NCBI GenBank assembly: GCA_032622095.1 | Contig: CP136061.1 | Coordinates: 82,932,324-82,996,323, forward strand | Length of the DNA: 64,000 nt | Reading direction: 5' to 3' | DNA from: Siphonodentalium dalli | Lineage: Eukaryota > Mollusca > Scaphopoda > Gadilida > Siphonodentaliidae | Shown: one piece after another, positions 23,818 to 34,768 of the stretch | Numbering within the stretch: the first letter of the stretch is position 1 | Layout: the number at the start of each line of letters is the position of its first letter | The notes under the pieces: generated by a model | Database searches by the model: none | The model's input: only the letters and a program-made list of their open reading frames with translations | Told to the model about the DNA's origin: nothing | Position numbers and translations under genes: made by a program

Positions 23818-23935
23818 TGGCTAAAGAGCGGTATACCACTCTTAAGAACTGAGGGCTAAATGACAGTATACAGCTCTTTAGCGATGAGGGCTAAAGAGCG
23901 GTATAGGCCTACCGCTCTGTATAGCCGGACACTAA
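23818..23935. repeat. Cluster 1 of the GCTAAAGAGCGGTATAC palindrome
   Basis: Several adjacent, partly decayed copies of a palindrome whose half-site is GCTAAAGAGCGGTA: GGCTAAAGAGCGGTATACCAC, GCTAAATGACAGTATACAGC, and GCTAAAGAGCGGTATAGGCC followed by TACCGCTCTGTATAGC. A further diverged copy lies at 23996-24015. Confidence 0.85.
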
Positions 23936-24019
23936 ATATCGGACAGTACGGATGATAACGTAAGACCGTTCTTTATCGCGCCAGGACCATGTATAGCTAA
24001 ATAGCGGTATATATAAGGA

Positions 24020-24640
24020 ATGAACCCATGACCACGTTGAATCCGCCGTGTATTATTTATATTTATATACTTAAGCTCTTTAAAACACTTCTCAAAATAT
24101 GACCGTTATTTCGTGAAAAACACTTTTTCAAATACCTCCGTTATTTCTTTTATAAAAAAAAATTCCTATTTCTATATTTCGCTCTATATTTCGCCCTATT
24201 TCGCTGTATTTTCCTATTTCGATTTTTCGTGCTATTTCGCTGTATTTTCATATTTCGTTTTTTCGTTGTATTTCATATTTCGATAATTCGCTATATTTGA
24301 CATATTATGGGATATGGGATTATATGATAACCACCAATCTGATTGTCAATCGAACATCTCGTGCTCGCGATTAGATGCGACTAGCCATCCAATCGTGAAC
24401 CTCGATTACATATTGTTTGCTACCAAATCCTTGGCGTATTGGCTGACTAGATACTCAAGCAGTCGGTAATGTCCGACAATCCCCGGTGATTTCCGGGACC
24501 AATGTGTTCACAAACCTATGAACGACATTGAAAGTGACGTTACGTTCATAGGTTTATGAACGCATTGAATAAGGGGGCGTGTCTACCGTAACGCTATGGG
24601 GAAATCGGAAGAGATATCAGGTGTATGTAAATATGCCGGT
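24020..24640 (+). mobile_element. Single arm of the foldback element found at 46985-48575
   Basis: AACCCATGACCACGTTGAATCC...TATATACTTAA at 24025-24075 equals 47868-47916, and 24450-24640 (ATACTCAAGCAGTCGG..TGTCCGACAATCCCCGG..AACGCTATGGGGAAATCGGA) equals 48372-48570. The order and orientation are the same as the right arm there. The middle is replaced by a TTTCG-rich low-complexity stretch. Confidence 0.75.
24105..24300 (+). repeat. Low-complexity (TATTTCG)n-like stretch
   Basis: CTATTTCGCTGTATTTTC, CATATTTCG and TTTTTCGTGCTATTTCGC recur in an irregular order. No coding signal. Confidence 0.75.
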
Positions 24641-24835
24641 GTACACCACTTTTGAGTGTATGACAGATACACCGTTCTTTGGCGCTTGTCACTAAATAGC
24701 AGTATACCGTTCTTTAGCGCCAACGCTGAAGGGCGTTATACCGTGCTTTAGCACCAACCGCTAAAGAGCGGTATACCGTTCTTTATCGTAATCAGGCCCA
24801 TATAGCTAAAGAGTGGTACCACTCTTTTTTCCATG
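24640..24835. repeat. Cluster 2 of the GCTAAAGAGCGGTATAC palindrome
   Basis: Copies include ACCGTTCTTTGGCGC, TAGCAGTATACCGTTC, GCGTTATACCGTGCTTTAGC, CGCTAAAGAGCGGTATACCG and GCTAAAGAGTGGTACCACTC. The linker TTTATCGTAATCAGGCCCATATA is also found in cluster 3 with small changes, so cluster and linker spread together. Confidence 0.85.
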
Positions 24836-25159
24836 ACTGAAGTTGAATCGCACATTTATTATTTTAGTAAGACCAATTATAGAAGTGAAAATCCCAATTG
24901 GACCGACATCATTATGACTGTTTAATCTCACATGCGAAACGCCGGAGTAGGGGTACCCACATTTGGTGACCCACTTTTTGAATGGTTTATAACTTCCGGT
25001 AGGTCTTGTACATGTTAAAACGAGAACATCTTACCACTATCACCAAAGCTACATGCGTATTTTGGTAAAGTAAGACGAGTTATATAGTAAGTTGATCAGT
25101 TCTATGTACATCGGTTATTCACATTCACTCATATTTGGGGGAGAGACAGGTTGTCTGGT

Positions 25160-25738
25160 TGTGGGGCATAATGCGACACTCGGGTACAACCAGTACGAGA
25201 GAAAAAATCAAACCTGGAAAAATAAATCTTATCGTAACCTTAGTTCAAAAGAAAAGAAATAAAAAAACATATTCGATCATTCCCAAACATTAAAACATGA
25301 TATAGATAAATAATTATTGTTAACCCTACCCCGGCCATTTTCCTGAAATCAAAACTGTATGGTGCTATTTTACCTGCCATATAAATCAATAAAATGTCTC
25401 ATTGGTCTGCTGCTATGACTTTAAATAACGATTATACATTCTTTCAATCCACAAAAGAAAAGAAACTGCAGACCGTCTTGCATTTATTAGGTTCGGTATA
25501 TGCTGATGTTGTAATGTCAAATGTGTCGCATTGTTCCCCGTGTATGGGGCATAATGCGACGGATTGTGTACGTCGACGGGAGTAATGCTGTTCAGAAATT
25601 GGTGCTTCCCAGGCAAGTGTGAGTATTAATATATATAGTGGAAATATTGATCTAACATTTAGTTTAATGTGTGCCCTTCCATCGTTTTTAGCGGCATGAT
25701 GGGGTCTAATGTGCTTATGTGTCGCATTATGCCCCACA
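25160..25738. mobile_element. MITE-B, 20-bp perfect terminal inverted repeats
   Basis: TGTGGGGCATAATGCGACAC at 25160-25179 is matched exactly in reverse complement at 25719-25738. Internal copies of GTGTCGCATT..GGGGCATAATGCGAC occur at 25527-25561. Length is 579 bp. There is no transposase, so it is a non-autonomous DNA transposon candidate. No clear target-site duplication is seen (left flank CTGGT, right flank TTACC). Frames in this region (25394-25585, 25413-25737) are incidental. Confidence 0.78.
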
Positions 25739-25744
25739 TTACCC

Positions 25745-25885
25745 TACTATACCGCTCTTTAGCACAAAACGCTAAAGAGCGGGATACCGTTCTTTATCGT
25801 GTCAGGCCCATATACATGTAGCTAAAGAGCGGTATACCGCTCTTTAGCGCTAAAAAGAGAGGTATGTATACCACTCTTTAGCTAC
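25745..25885. repeat. Cluster 3 of the palindrome, with a perfect 28-bp copy
   Basis: 25821-25848 reads GCTAAAGAGCGGTA followed immediately by its exact reverse complement. Neighbouring copies are TATACCGCTCTTTAGCACA, CGCTAAAGAGCGGGATACCG and TATACCACTCTTTAGC. The shared linker with GTCAGGCCCATATA links this cluster to cluster 2. Confidence 0.92.
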
Positions 25886-26094
25886 GGCCTTTCAATAATG
25901 GTCCTTGATATTCACGACCATCTGTTTTATTTGCGTTTTGTAATTATTTTCAGTTATTTTAATTTTTAATCATTGAAAATAAGCATATCGTACACTCTAG
26001 GTCTTATTTACTTGATTCGCATATAATATTAGAATATATACAATAGATCGGAGATATTGTGCGGCCTCTATCTAAAAGTTCTAGTTATAGAACA

Positions 26095-26250
26095 AATAAG
26101 TGTCTCATTAATTGAATAAAACAATATCGAAATAACACCAATACTAATTGATAGAATTGTTTCCGAGCTGGGATTTCCAACTAATGTGTATTATTCAATA
26201 CCCAGGAAACGATCTAACATTTGTTGTTTAAAGAGATAATCGATCTTTAA
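26095..26250 (+). mobile_element. MITE-A right end, adjoining MITE-C
   Basis: CACCAATACTAATTGATAGAA, GGAAACGATCTAACATTTGTT and TTTAAAGAGATAATCGATCT followed by TTAA are the last part of MITE-A. The terminal TTAA at 26247-26250 is at the same time the left TTAA flank of MITE-C. Confidence 0.72.
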
Positions 26251-26833
26251 AGGGGTACTGTACGCCATTTTCATTAAATTTCAGGTGACAACAACGATCT
26301 CATATCGATAATATATAGAAACATAGGTAATTTGAGTCGAAGATGTATTCTGTAAACGCTCAGGTTAATAGGCTATCTTAAAATTTAAGAATTTAAAAGT
26401 TAATAATTTGATATAAATTGAATTTATGACTGGAGCCATAAAATGGCGTCAATTAAATTACGAATTACCGTAATCAAAAACAGTAATTGAGGGATACTGG
26501 ATTGTTAAACCGATCGCACACACGATCGCTTAAAATATTATGATGATACGGGGAGAAGACTCAAGCCACTCACTGACTAGCGACGATACAATAACTTAAA
26601 TGATTATATGGGACTAGTATGCATATAACATAACTTTTATTTGATTCATTTGGTTGAAAACTTTACAAAAATTACTCGACAACGACAATTTGTATTTTTG
26701 CATTCCGGTAAATTTGTCATCCGTAACATGACTTCGTACTCAACAAACTTTCAAATAATGGAAAAATTGTTACCTTATTCTCCGACTCGGAGACTATAGA
26801 AACCAACAACAACATTTGGCGTACAGTACCCCT
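26251..26833. mobile_element. MITE-C, TTAA-flanked with ~17-bp TIRs
   Basis: TTAA then AGGGGTACTGTACGCCA at 26247-26267, and TGGCGTACAGTACCCCT then TTAA at 26817-26837, are perfect inverted repeats with an exact TTAA on both sides. TTAA duplication is the established signature of piggyBac-type transposons. No transposase is encoded; the interior is AT-rich with no motif. It shares termini with the hairpin at 60453-60791. Confidence 0.88.
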
Positions 26834-26939
26834 TTAACTTATTTTTCTTATATATTGTTGTTGTTTTCTGTAATCACTCTAACGTTGATTTATCTTATAT
26901 ATATGTTCCGGTACCCGGTACCGTAGTCAACATCATTCG

Positions 26940-27000
26940 AACGCAAACTGATTCTAACACCAAACAAGTGTAACCAATAATCAGTACCAAATATTCTCTG
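26940..27000 (+). repeat. Dispersed repeat, inverted partner at 46545-46605
   Basis: GAACGCAAACTGATTCTAAC, CAAACAAGTGTAACCA and CAGTACCAAATATTC occur in the same order in reverse complement at 46605-46545. The partner lies directly after the LINE at 43775-46540. Confidence 0.75.
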
Positions 27001-27342
27001 ATGCCTGAAACAAAGAATGCTTTTAACATCGCTTAGGCCAAAACAAAAACGTCTCTGTTTCCGGTACCCGGCCTGGCTGAGATTTTCTTGCCGGTCTCAA
27101 ATGTTTTTCTTTTTTCAGACGGCTAGTCTGCACATTAACCTGTCCGTGTGTTAATATTTATTGTTTTCCCCAATCACAACAGCATCAATAAACAACCACC
27201 ACATACATCAACTGACGCATGGGTGAGTGTATGCAATCGCGTAATCTAGTATTCTAGATATAAATAAGACAACCCGCGGTCGGCCATGCTACACATCGAA
27301 TTTCGTCGCGTATTTCGAACTAAAAACTGGCGAGTCACTTCT

Positions 27343-27427
27343 GAAATCCCACGTCGCCTAGTCGTGATATGGCTTTGTTGCTAAAACGACGTTAAACCCC
27401 AATCAATCAATCGGAAATCCCACGTCG
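27343..27427 (+). mobile_element. Short SINE/LINE-tail insert with 14-bp target-site duplication
   Basis: GAAATCCCACGTCG is present at 27343-27356 and again at 27414-27427, directly flanking a 57-bp insert. The insert reads GTGATATGGCTTTGTTGC, then ACGACGTTAAACCCC and (AATC)n. This 3' consensus is familiar from mollusc SINEs and their partner LINEs (established pattern, recalled rather than searched). The insert is a strongly 5'-truncated copy mobilised by target-primed reverse transcription. Confidence 0.85.
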
Positions 27428-27495
27428 TTTATGGGCTGTGTTTGTAAACAAAATACAATGTATTATAGCGCCTCAAACTTAAATCCTTCGCGTAA

Positions 27496-28515
27496 TTGGG
27501 CGGTGACAAAGCTGTTCCCAGAAACGTAAACCTGATGACCCTGAAATACTCATTACCCTCTGTAAAATCCAAGGGCATCCACAGTTTCTATTTTACAGGA
27601 GCGAAACTGTGGAATGGTCTAGATAAAGTATACCATACTCGTGCCCCTTTTGATCTCAAACACTGGAAATTTTGCATTAAACAACACCTACTAGAGAAAT
27701 TGATGAAAAGAGAAGAAAACCCATTTGCCTTTTACTAGGAACAATCTATTTTATCACCTTTTAACTAGAATTTCCTCAATACAGCAGTTCAATTTATATT
27801 GTAATGTACGATGACAGTATTTGGCCAGTTGCATATATCGTTACTGCTGCCTGTATTTCGGGTTTCCATATTTCGGTCATGGACAGACCAGTCCAAAACC
27901 GGCCATACATGGCAGTGGTGCGTGTATGCAGGTGGCGAAGGGCTGTTGAAGTTACCGTACATTACTTGCGTATTGACTTATTTTACTAGCTTTTCCCTAT
28001 CCATATAAGTCTCGTTCTGAAATGGCTTTTATTTAAGTTATATATTTTAAATACTTTTATACATTGTGCTCCGAAGTTTCGAACTTCACTCACTGCCCAT
28101 GTGCCGAAAGCCACCAGGGACCGCAATGGAATTAAGTTCTCGTTTAGAGAACTTTTTGCGTTATCCCTGATGGTCTCAGGTCACATGAGTCTTTCTATTT
28201 TTATACAGATTTCTGCCACATAATTTACCTTATATTCTGACGACAACCTCTATAAAATAAAATGATTTAATTCTTGAGAAAATTGATAAATCCTCTTACG
28301 GTATATATCAATTATTTACACAGTCTGAACTCTAACTGTCTCATCAGAACCCAACATATAACATATTTATATTTAATATATACTATTATAATTATAATAT
28401 GTATATACTGTTGTGTATTATATTGATTCAACTTGTAAACATATCCATAATATGTATTCATGTACACATGTATAACCTGAACTATCAAAATAAAATCTAA
28501 TCTAATCTAATCTAA
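27496..28515 (+). mobile_element. LINE 3' end with (TCTAA)n tail
   Basis: An 80-codon frame (27496-27738) encodes GIHSFYFTGAKLWNGL..FDLKHWKFCIKQHLLEKL, the usual C-terminus of CR1/Jockey-like LINEs (a Trp-Asn pair followed by an FK-type helix). A 3' UTR of ~750 bp follows and ends AAATAAAATCTAATC and (TCTAA)n at 28494-28515, a typical LINE tail. The RT is missing: a 5'-truncated insertion starting near 27430-27495, just after the SINE-type insert. Confidence 0.72.
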
Positions 28516-30030
28516 TGACGCGAATTCCTGGAATCGGGCTAAATATAGAACGTACGACATCGCATTGAAATATACTATTTAACACCGCCCGTCTACGCAG
28601 TTTATTTCTGAAACTGACACGATCGATTGTGTATTCGGGGACTCGCGAGTAAAATTGTATATATATATACAATGTATGTATATATATATACAATGTACCA
28701 TGCACGAGCGACAACAATGTACGCAATAACACCAAGCAGTGAAAACACGTGCGTTTTGGCGGGAAAATGACTGTCCGTGATTAAGCTATATCAGACTGTA
28801 TCGTTTGCAGTGACCTTGCAATGAATACAAGGAACAGCATTCTGTACACAATGCATGGCCCATTTTTAATATATGGGGATCTCTATAAAAAACATACCGT
28901 GTCCGATATATTTACGTGACTGTGTGATCGTTTGCGAGCAATAAAGGCATGTACGTGCTATACCGTACTTGTATGTTGCTACAAACGGACTTCTGATACT
29001 AAAATCGCTTGCTCAGAAGTTATCACAAGTACATGGAACACATTGCCAATGGGATGATGCAAGCTACAATGCTTTTGGTTTCGTATGGCTGTCATAACGT
29101 TGTGATTTATAGTAGTTTGCCCTTCAACTGTAGTTTTTAATTGTCATTTCCGCGACCAGCTTCAGTATTACTCGTATGTTGCTTGGTTGTTTCGGGACTG
29201 GTGACACTGGCTGTATCATTGCGGGAAGGTTGCCAAGATATTTATTTTCGACGACGACGATATTAGTGCTATATTTGTCTGGAACAATTCACTTTGCTCA
29301 CAGTATTGGCCGCACTTGGCGTAAACTGGTAAACAGAAAGGCTAAACGATGCAATATTCTGATATTTGTATCAAATTATAATTTTAATTGTTCATGGACA
29401 CTGTTGTATGCACGATCGAACATTGACTGTGTGGAATAGAGATTGAACGGCGAACGATTCATTATTCTGATTCCGTTGCAGAAAAGCTTCCAGTTTCACA
29501 TAACCTGGTCATTTGAGTGTATGGTCATTCATGGGGGAACAATCAAGGTTGTACTGAATCCACATCGCGGTGATATTTATGACGAATTAAATTATTGTTA
29601 GAACTTTGCCTATAATTTCTGCGATGTGCCAAAGTCTAACTGCCTAGAATATTGCATTTATATATCCAACATGAAACACAAACGGGACAGAAGAGGGGTC
29701 CGTTTAGAGTTGTGTTCTGGGGCGAGTCCGTGGTCATTTTCCGTGATACCGGTAGCTTGAAGAATGAATAGTAGATGATGAAGTTGATGAATTGTTGGAT
29801 TCGGCCAACGTCCTATAAAACAACTGTAACTGTAGAAGTCCAGTAGAATACGACTTGCTTCGAGCACGATTCAACCACAAGAGACTCAGAGAGTTCTGTA
29901 TTCTTCCGCACCACGGCGGCCCTTTTCGCTCACTTCGGGCATCCACTCGGAGCCCTGGATTATGTCACCTGATGCCGTGACCTTTCACATGATCGTTCAT
30001 AACAACACATAGTCAACAAACACGTTAGTC
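28516..30030. other. Intergenic DNA without recognisable genes
   Basis: It holds a (TA)n/TACAATGTA duplication at 28658-28700. Frames of 60-90 codons (29176-29439, 29658-29946) have no motif or splice context that I can support. Confidence 0.45.
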
Positions 30031-30035
30031 TGGTC

Positions 30036-31300
30036 GTTGAGACTCGATTTTGAGACGAACCTAGAACAAATTGTTTACAAGCTGTTTTTGGTGTCATTTT
30101 GTGGGGCAGAATCTGGGGAACAATATATCCAAAATCCGCTAAAATCCGCTTTGGGGAAAATTTTCTACAGCTCGTTGAAATGGGGTCCTATTTATGGCTT
30201 TTTGTGTAAATTTTGCTGTTCCTTATTAGTCTAGTCAATCTGATGGAAAGAAAAACCCAACCGTGAACAAATCACTATGCAATGTCTTTTGTTGTGTTTG
30301 AATGTGACTATATCCATATGATAACATAACCAAAATCCCCGTGAATCCCAGGGTGGGAAAATCGTCATTTTTGGGTGAAAAGACAGGAATATGTAAACAA
30401 AAATGGTGAAAACTGTAATTTTCTGGTTGAGACTCAGATTTTAAGGTGAACCTATATTAAATTGGTAACAAGCTGTTGTTGGTGTTATTTATCGGGCAGA
30501 ATCTGGGGAACAATATATCCAAATTACGCTAAAATACGCTTTGGGGAAACTTTTCTACAGCTCGTTGAAATGGGGTCCTATTTATGGCTTTTTGTGTAAA
30601 TTTTGCTGTTCCTTATTAGTCTAGTCAATCTGATGGAAAGAAAAACCCAACCGTGAACAAATCACTATGCATTGTCTTTTGGTGTGTTTGAATGTGACTA
30701 TATCCATATGATAACATAACCAAAATCCCCGTGAATCCCAGGGTGGGAAAGTCGTCATTTTTGGGTGAAAAGTCAGGAATATGTAAAAAATAAATGGTGA
30801 AAACTGTAATTTTCTGGTTGAGACTCAGATTTTAAGGTGAACCTATATTAAATTGTTAACAAGATATTGGTTTTATTTTGTTGGACAGAATCTGGGGAAC
30901 AATATATAACAAATTCGCTTTCGGGGAAATTTTCTACATATCTTTGAAATGGGGTCCTATTTGTGGCTTTTTTGTGTCAAGTCTGCAGTTCCTTGTTAGT
31001 CCAGTGAACAAAATTTGCTTTTGGTCTTTTTGAGTGTGACTATACTCATATAATAACATATCCAAAATCCCCATGAACCAGAAGTCAAAATACTGGAATA
31101 TGTAAACAAAAAATGGTGAAAATTGGAATTTTTTAATAAACAAATCTGCCAAACATAAATGCTCAGTCGAGTTCCCTGACTGCCAAATGTGACCATATAA
31201 CAATATATCCAAAATATCCAAGCGTTTAATGAAGGGAAAGTCGTTAATTTAGATAAAAACGAAGAAAACATGTAAGAAAATGGTGAAAATTGGAATTTTT
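30036..31300 (+). repeat. Tandem repeat, 390-bp unit, ~3.3 copies
   Basis: GTTGAGACTC starts copies at 30036, 30426 and 30817. The first two copies are nearly identical over 390 bp (ATCTGGGGAACAATATATCC, GAAATGGGGTCCTATTTATG, CCCAACCGTGAACAAATCAC, GGGTGGGAAAxTCGTCATTT). The third has deletions and the fourth (31130-31300) is a fragment. It is probably satellite-like. Frames within it are incidental. Confidence 0.92.
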
Positions 31301-31785
31301 GTCTGGGAACCAGGTCTGCCAAAATGCTTCTCCAGACTGGGGCCCCAATATTAAACTTGATCCATTTTTTTCGTAAGGATGTCTGCTCCAACTAATTTGA
31401 CGCTAACATGTGGCCGTGAATATTATGAGGCAATATGGCGGCAATTTCCTGGAGTGCACTACCATTCACTACAGTATCCTCTAAATGTATTAATATGACA
31501 GAAACCTGCAACAAAAAAACGCATTATTCCTGTTATTATAGCATAATTATGCCTGTCATTTCGTGCATAATTTGACCCTCATACTATAAAATGGCGAATC
31601 CTAATCCGTTATAGTAAGTCATATCCCGAGGATTGGGCAATTCGATGTCTAAACAGTCTTCAAAATGACAGCGAAAATGGCGGTCGGAAGTGAACAATTG
31701 AAGTTTTATTTGTTTGTTTTTATACTAAATCTTACGATATCGAATAAACGTATAGCCAATATGTAGTCATATATGCCACAATACG
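31301..31785. other. Intergenic DNA without recognisable genes
   Basis: Nothing supported. AATATGGCGGCAAT and GAAAATGGCGGTCGG are reminiscent of the GCCATCTTG-type words near the start of the window. Confidence 0.4.
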
Positions 31786-32850
31786 AGTTTGCAAAGCCAC
31801 CAATAGTTTCATAATACATCAAATGATTGTCCCAAACCACACAAGTCCGCCAAACTATATACAGAGTTACAAAACCCATCTGGTGTCCAAAAAATAAATA
31901 AATATGTAAGTATCCAAATCCATACGACGGGCGCCCCAAATCCAAACATTGTTCTAAGCCATCGTCGGGGTGTCCCAATCCACCAAACGAGTTTCACAAA
32001 CCACCCAGACTGGTGTAGACTGATGTAGATAGCTCCCCAAACGATACTAAACTGGTGACATTACTCACACATATAGTCCCCAAACCATGCATTTGGTATT
32101 CCAACTCACCCAAAATGAGTGTCACAAGCCACTAAATGAGTGTCTCAATCCACCTGATTGAGTATCCACAAACCATTCAACGAATGTTCCCAAACCACAC
32201 CAGTAGTGCTCCATACGTTGCAACCTATGTTCGAAACAACATAATAGGTGTGTCCCAAGCCATCCAGTAGGTTCCAGAAATATCCAATGAGTGTCCATAA
32301 CCATCGGATGAGTAAATAATGCAATGAGCACTAATTGAGTATGTCAGACCACTCAATCAGTGCCTCAAATCACGCAATGGGTGTACCACGGTTACCAAAC
32401 CATCCATCGGGTGTTCGAAACCACACGATAGGCAGACATCCAATATGTAGCCCATGCCATACAACATACAACTGTCGTCTCAATCCATTCAACTAGTGTC
32501 CCAAACGACCCAACCAGTGACCCAATCGACCACGCAGTGTCTCAATGCACATAACCTAAAATCTATAGCGAGTGTCGCAAACCACTCAATGTGAACACTC
32601 CACCCAATTGGTGTCCCAAAAGCATCCAACTGAAGTCACAAATCACAAAGCGGGTGACCCAAATCATAAAACTAAACCATAAACCACCCAACACGTTCCC
32701 TATCCATCAACTGCACAGGACTGGTGTTGCGAACCAACAACCAACTGTCATATCAGTACATATACAATGGTGTACAAAACCCTCCATCGGGTATTTCAAG
32801 CGATCAAGTAAGTTTGTCAAACCATCCAATGAGTTTACCAAAACATAGTA
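31786..32850 (+). repeat. ~22-bp minisatellite, forward-oriented half
   Basis: Degenerate units of the type GAGTGTCCCAAACCAxCCAAT follow each other with 21-23 bp or multiples. They are best seen at 32110-32330 (GAGTGTCACAAGCCACTAAAT, GAGTGTCTCAATCCACCTGA, GAGTATCCACAAACCATTC). About 1 kb long and strongly diverged. Confidence 0.85.
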
Positions 32851-32855
32851 TAATA

Positions 32856-33445
32856 TATTTGATGGATGGTTTTGTACACTAGTTTGGGACACCCATTAAA
32901 TTACTGAGACATTCAGTGGGTGGTTTGAGACACTAATTGGACGTTTTAGACACTCCTGCTGGTTTTGATAATCATCGTGTGGCTTGTGACACTCATTGTG
33001 TGATTATGGACACTCATATGTTGGTTTGGGACACCCATTGGATGGTTTGTGGTACACACTTGATGATTTGAGACACCCATGTGTGTGGTTTGGGACACCA
33101 CATACATTAATTGGGACACACGATGGGTGACATATGGCAATCGTTGGATGGTATCAAACACACATTGGACTGGTTTGGGCACTAATTGGATGGTTTTTGA
33201 CACTATTTTGGTGGATTGTGTTACATGTTATGTGGTTTGGGACACTCGTCGGCTGATTGGAATGCCCCTTCTATGGACTGGGACACTCACCGATTAATTT
33301 GGTATATTATTAAGAAGACAGTTGAGACACCTGTTGTGTAGTTGTACACTCATTAGATGGTTTGGGACACGCGTTAAGTTGTTTTTGACACTCATTTGAT
33401 GTATTTCGATACTAGTTTGGTTGCTGTGGACACTCATCAAATTAT
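32856..33445 (-). repeat. ~22-bp minisatellite, reverse-oriented half
   Basis: The same unit as the preceding array but as its reverse complement: ATGGTTTGGGACACCCATTG, TGGATGGTTTGTGGTACAC, GGTTTGGGACACTCGTC. The switch is abrupt near 32853, so both halves together form a very large imperfect palindrome. Confidence 0.87.
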
Positions 33446-34205
33446 ATTCGATACCGGATATGAGAAGATTTAGTTAAAAATCAAATAGAAATAGATATTT
33501 TTGCCTTTCGATTGTAATATTCGCCGCCATTTTGGGACACTGTAGGGACAAATTCTCGACATATACCTCAGTATTATCAGATTAGGGTCCGACATAATTT
33601 ACTGTTGTGCTAGCCATTACATGTTTTTTTCGTCTAAATGGAAACAATCTGGTGAACTTTAACGAAAATTCCCAATTATACTACTTTCAGTAGCCATAGT
33701 TTCCCTATTTTTGGAAGTGATTGCTTAGTTTCTGCTAAAATGGACACTAGTGGGTCATATCTGACGTCTAATGGGTATTAAGTACACTGGTGTGTTCGAT
33801 TGGCGGTTATTCTTGGCATTAAAATAATATTTGATTTTTCTTCTAAATTTAGTACTATCTATTTCGAATTTGAAGGGCCCAAATTCCCAATCCGCGTGAT
33901 ATGGCTCACAATTATCAGACATTGATTTAACGTGGTGTATTTTGGTACAAATGGCCATTTAAACCAAATTTCTTATAAATGGAAACGATCTGGTGAAATT
34001 TAGTGAAAATTTCGGTCGCCATTTTGTCCGCCATTTTGAATTTTTAGAATCAAATTGTAGACGAAATAACATACGTCTGTCATGGCAACAGTAATAATTT
34101 GTTTATGTTGCATATTCCTGCCATGTGTATAACTTTAAATTAAATAACATTCATGTGTATATTTCATAAGAAACGGAAAATCATACCTAAAAAACACAAA
34201 TAGGA
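33446..34205. other. Intergenic DNA without recognisable genes
   Basis: GGCGGCCATTTTG-like words (CGCCGCCATTTTGGGAC near 33523, GTCCGCCATTTTG near 34027) and two similar blocks with GAAA.AATCTGGTGAA.TTTA suggest an old degenerate repeat. No gene is seen. Confidence 0.45.
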
Positions 34206-34209
34206 CATT

Positions 34210-34335
34210 TTTTTCAAAATGCTCTAGAAAATTTTCCCCAAAGCGGATTTTAGCGGATTTTGGATATGTTGTTCCCCATGTTCTGTCCGACAAAATGACA
34301 TCAAAAACAGCTTGTAAACAATTTGTTCTAGGTCC
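34210..34335 (-). repeat. Inverted fragment of the 390-bp repeat
   Basis: GAAAATTTTCCCCAAAGCGG, TAGCGGATTTTGGATATG and CAGCTTGTAAACAATTTGTT are the reverse complement of 30055-30175. It lies 4 kb from the array, just upstream of the zinc-finger array. Confidence 0.88.
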
Positions 34336-34565
34336 AATGCTTCAACGACCAGACTACGTGTGCACATTCCATGTGCACCTCAACATTCACCACATTATTT
34401 ACATTTTAATCAGCACGACAGAACATAGACGGACCCAATATATTAATGACCTTCTATATCATTGTGATATTTATATGGGAAATCTTGTGTGTGATCTGGC
34501 ACACTGACTCCCAAAAATGATCTATGCGAAAGATAATACATACGCTTTCGAATATACGGGAAATA

Positions 34566-34768
34566 GTTGATTTTACACTGGTGATAAACCATTTAAATGT
34601 GATGTGTGCGGCAAATCATTCACTCTGTGGCTGTACACAAGATAATTCACACTGTCGACCGACCATATCAGTGCGACATATGTGAGAGAGCCTTCAGCGA
34701 ATCAAATAAACCGACGAGCATAAGATAACCGCTCGTATCCATGTGATATTTGTGAAATATATTTCACA
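34566..34768 (+). pseudogene. Decayed C2H2 fingers upstream of the array
   Basis: The frame at 34570 reads TGDKPFKCDVCGKSFTL and then loses its helix and hits a stop. A second piece reads CDRPYQCDICERAFSESNK-like residues near 34655-34710, then a stop. These are finger relics in the same orientation as the array, so the array was once longer at the 5' side. Confidence 0.75.

Noticed and set aside
25394-25737. Small genes on both strands
   Set aside because: They overlap one another within MITE-B and its internal GGGGCATAATGCGAC copies; no motif.
29176-29439. 87-codon gene with hydrophobic N-terminal part
   Set aside because: GCIIAGRLPRYLFSTTTILVLYLSG could be a signal or membrane segment, but there are no splice sites, no family resemblance and no codon bias to support it.
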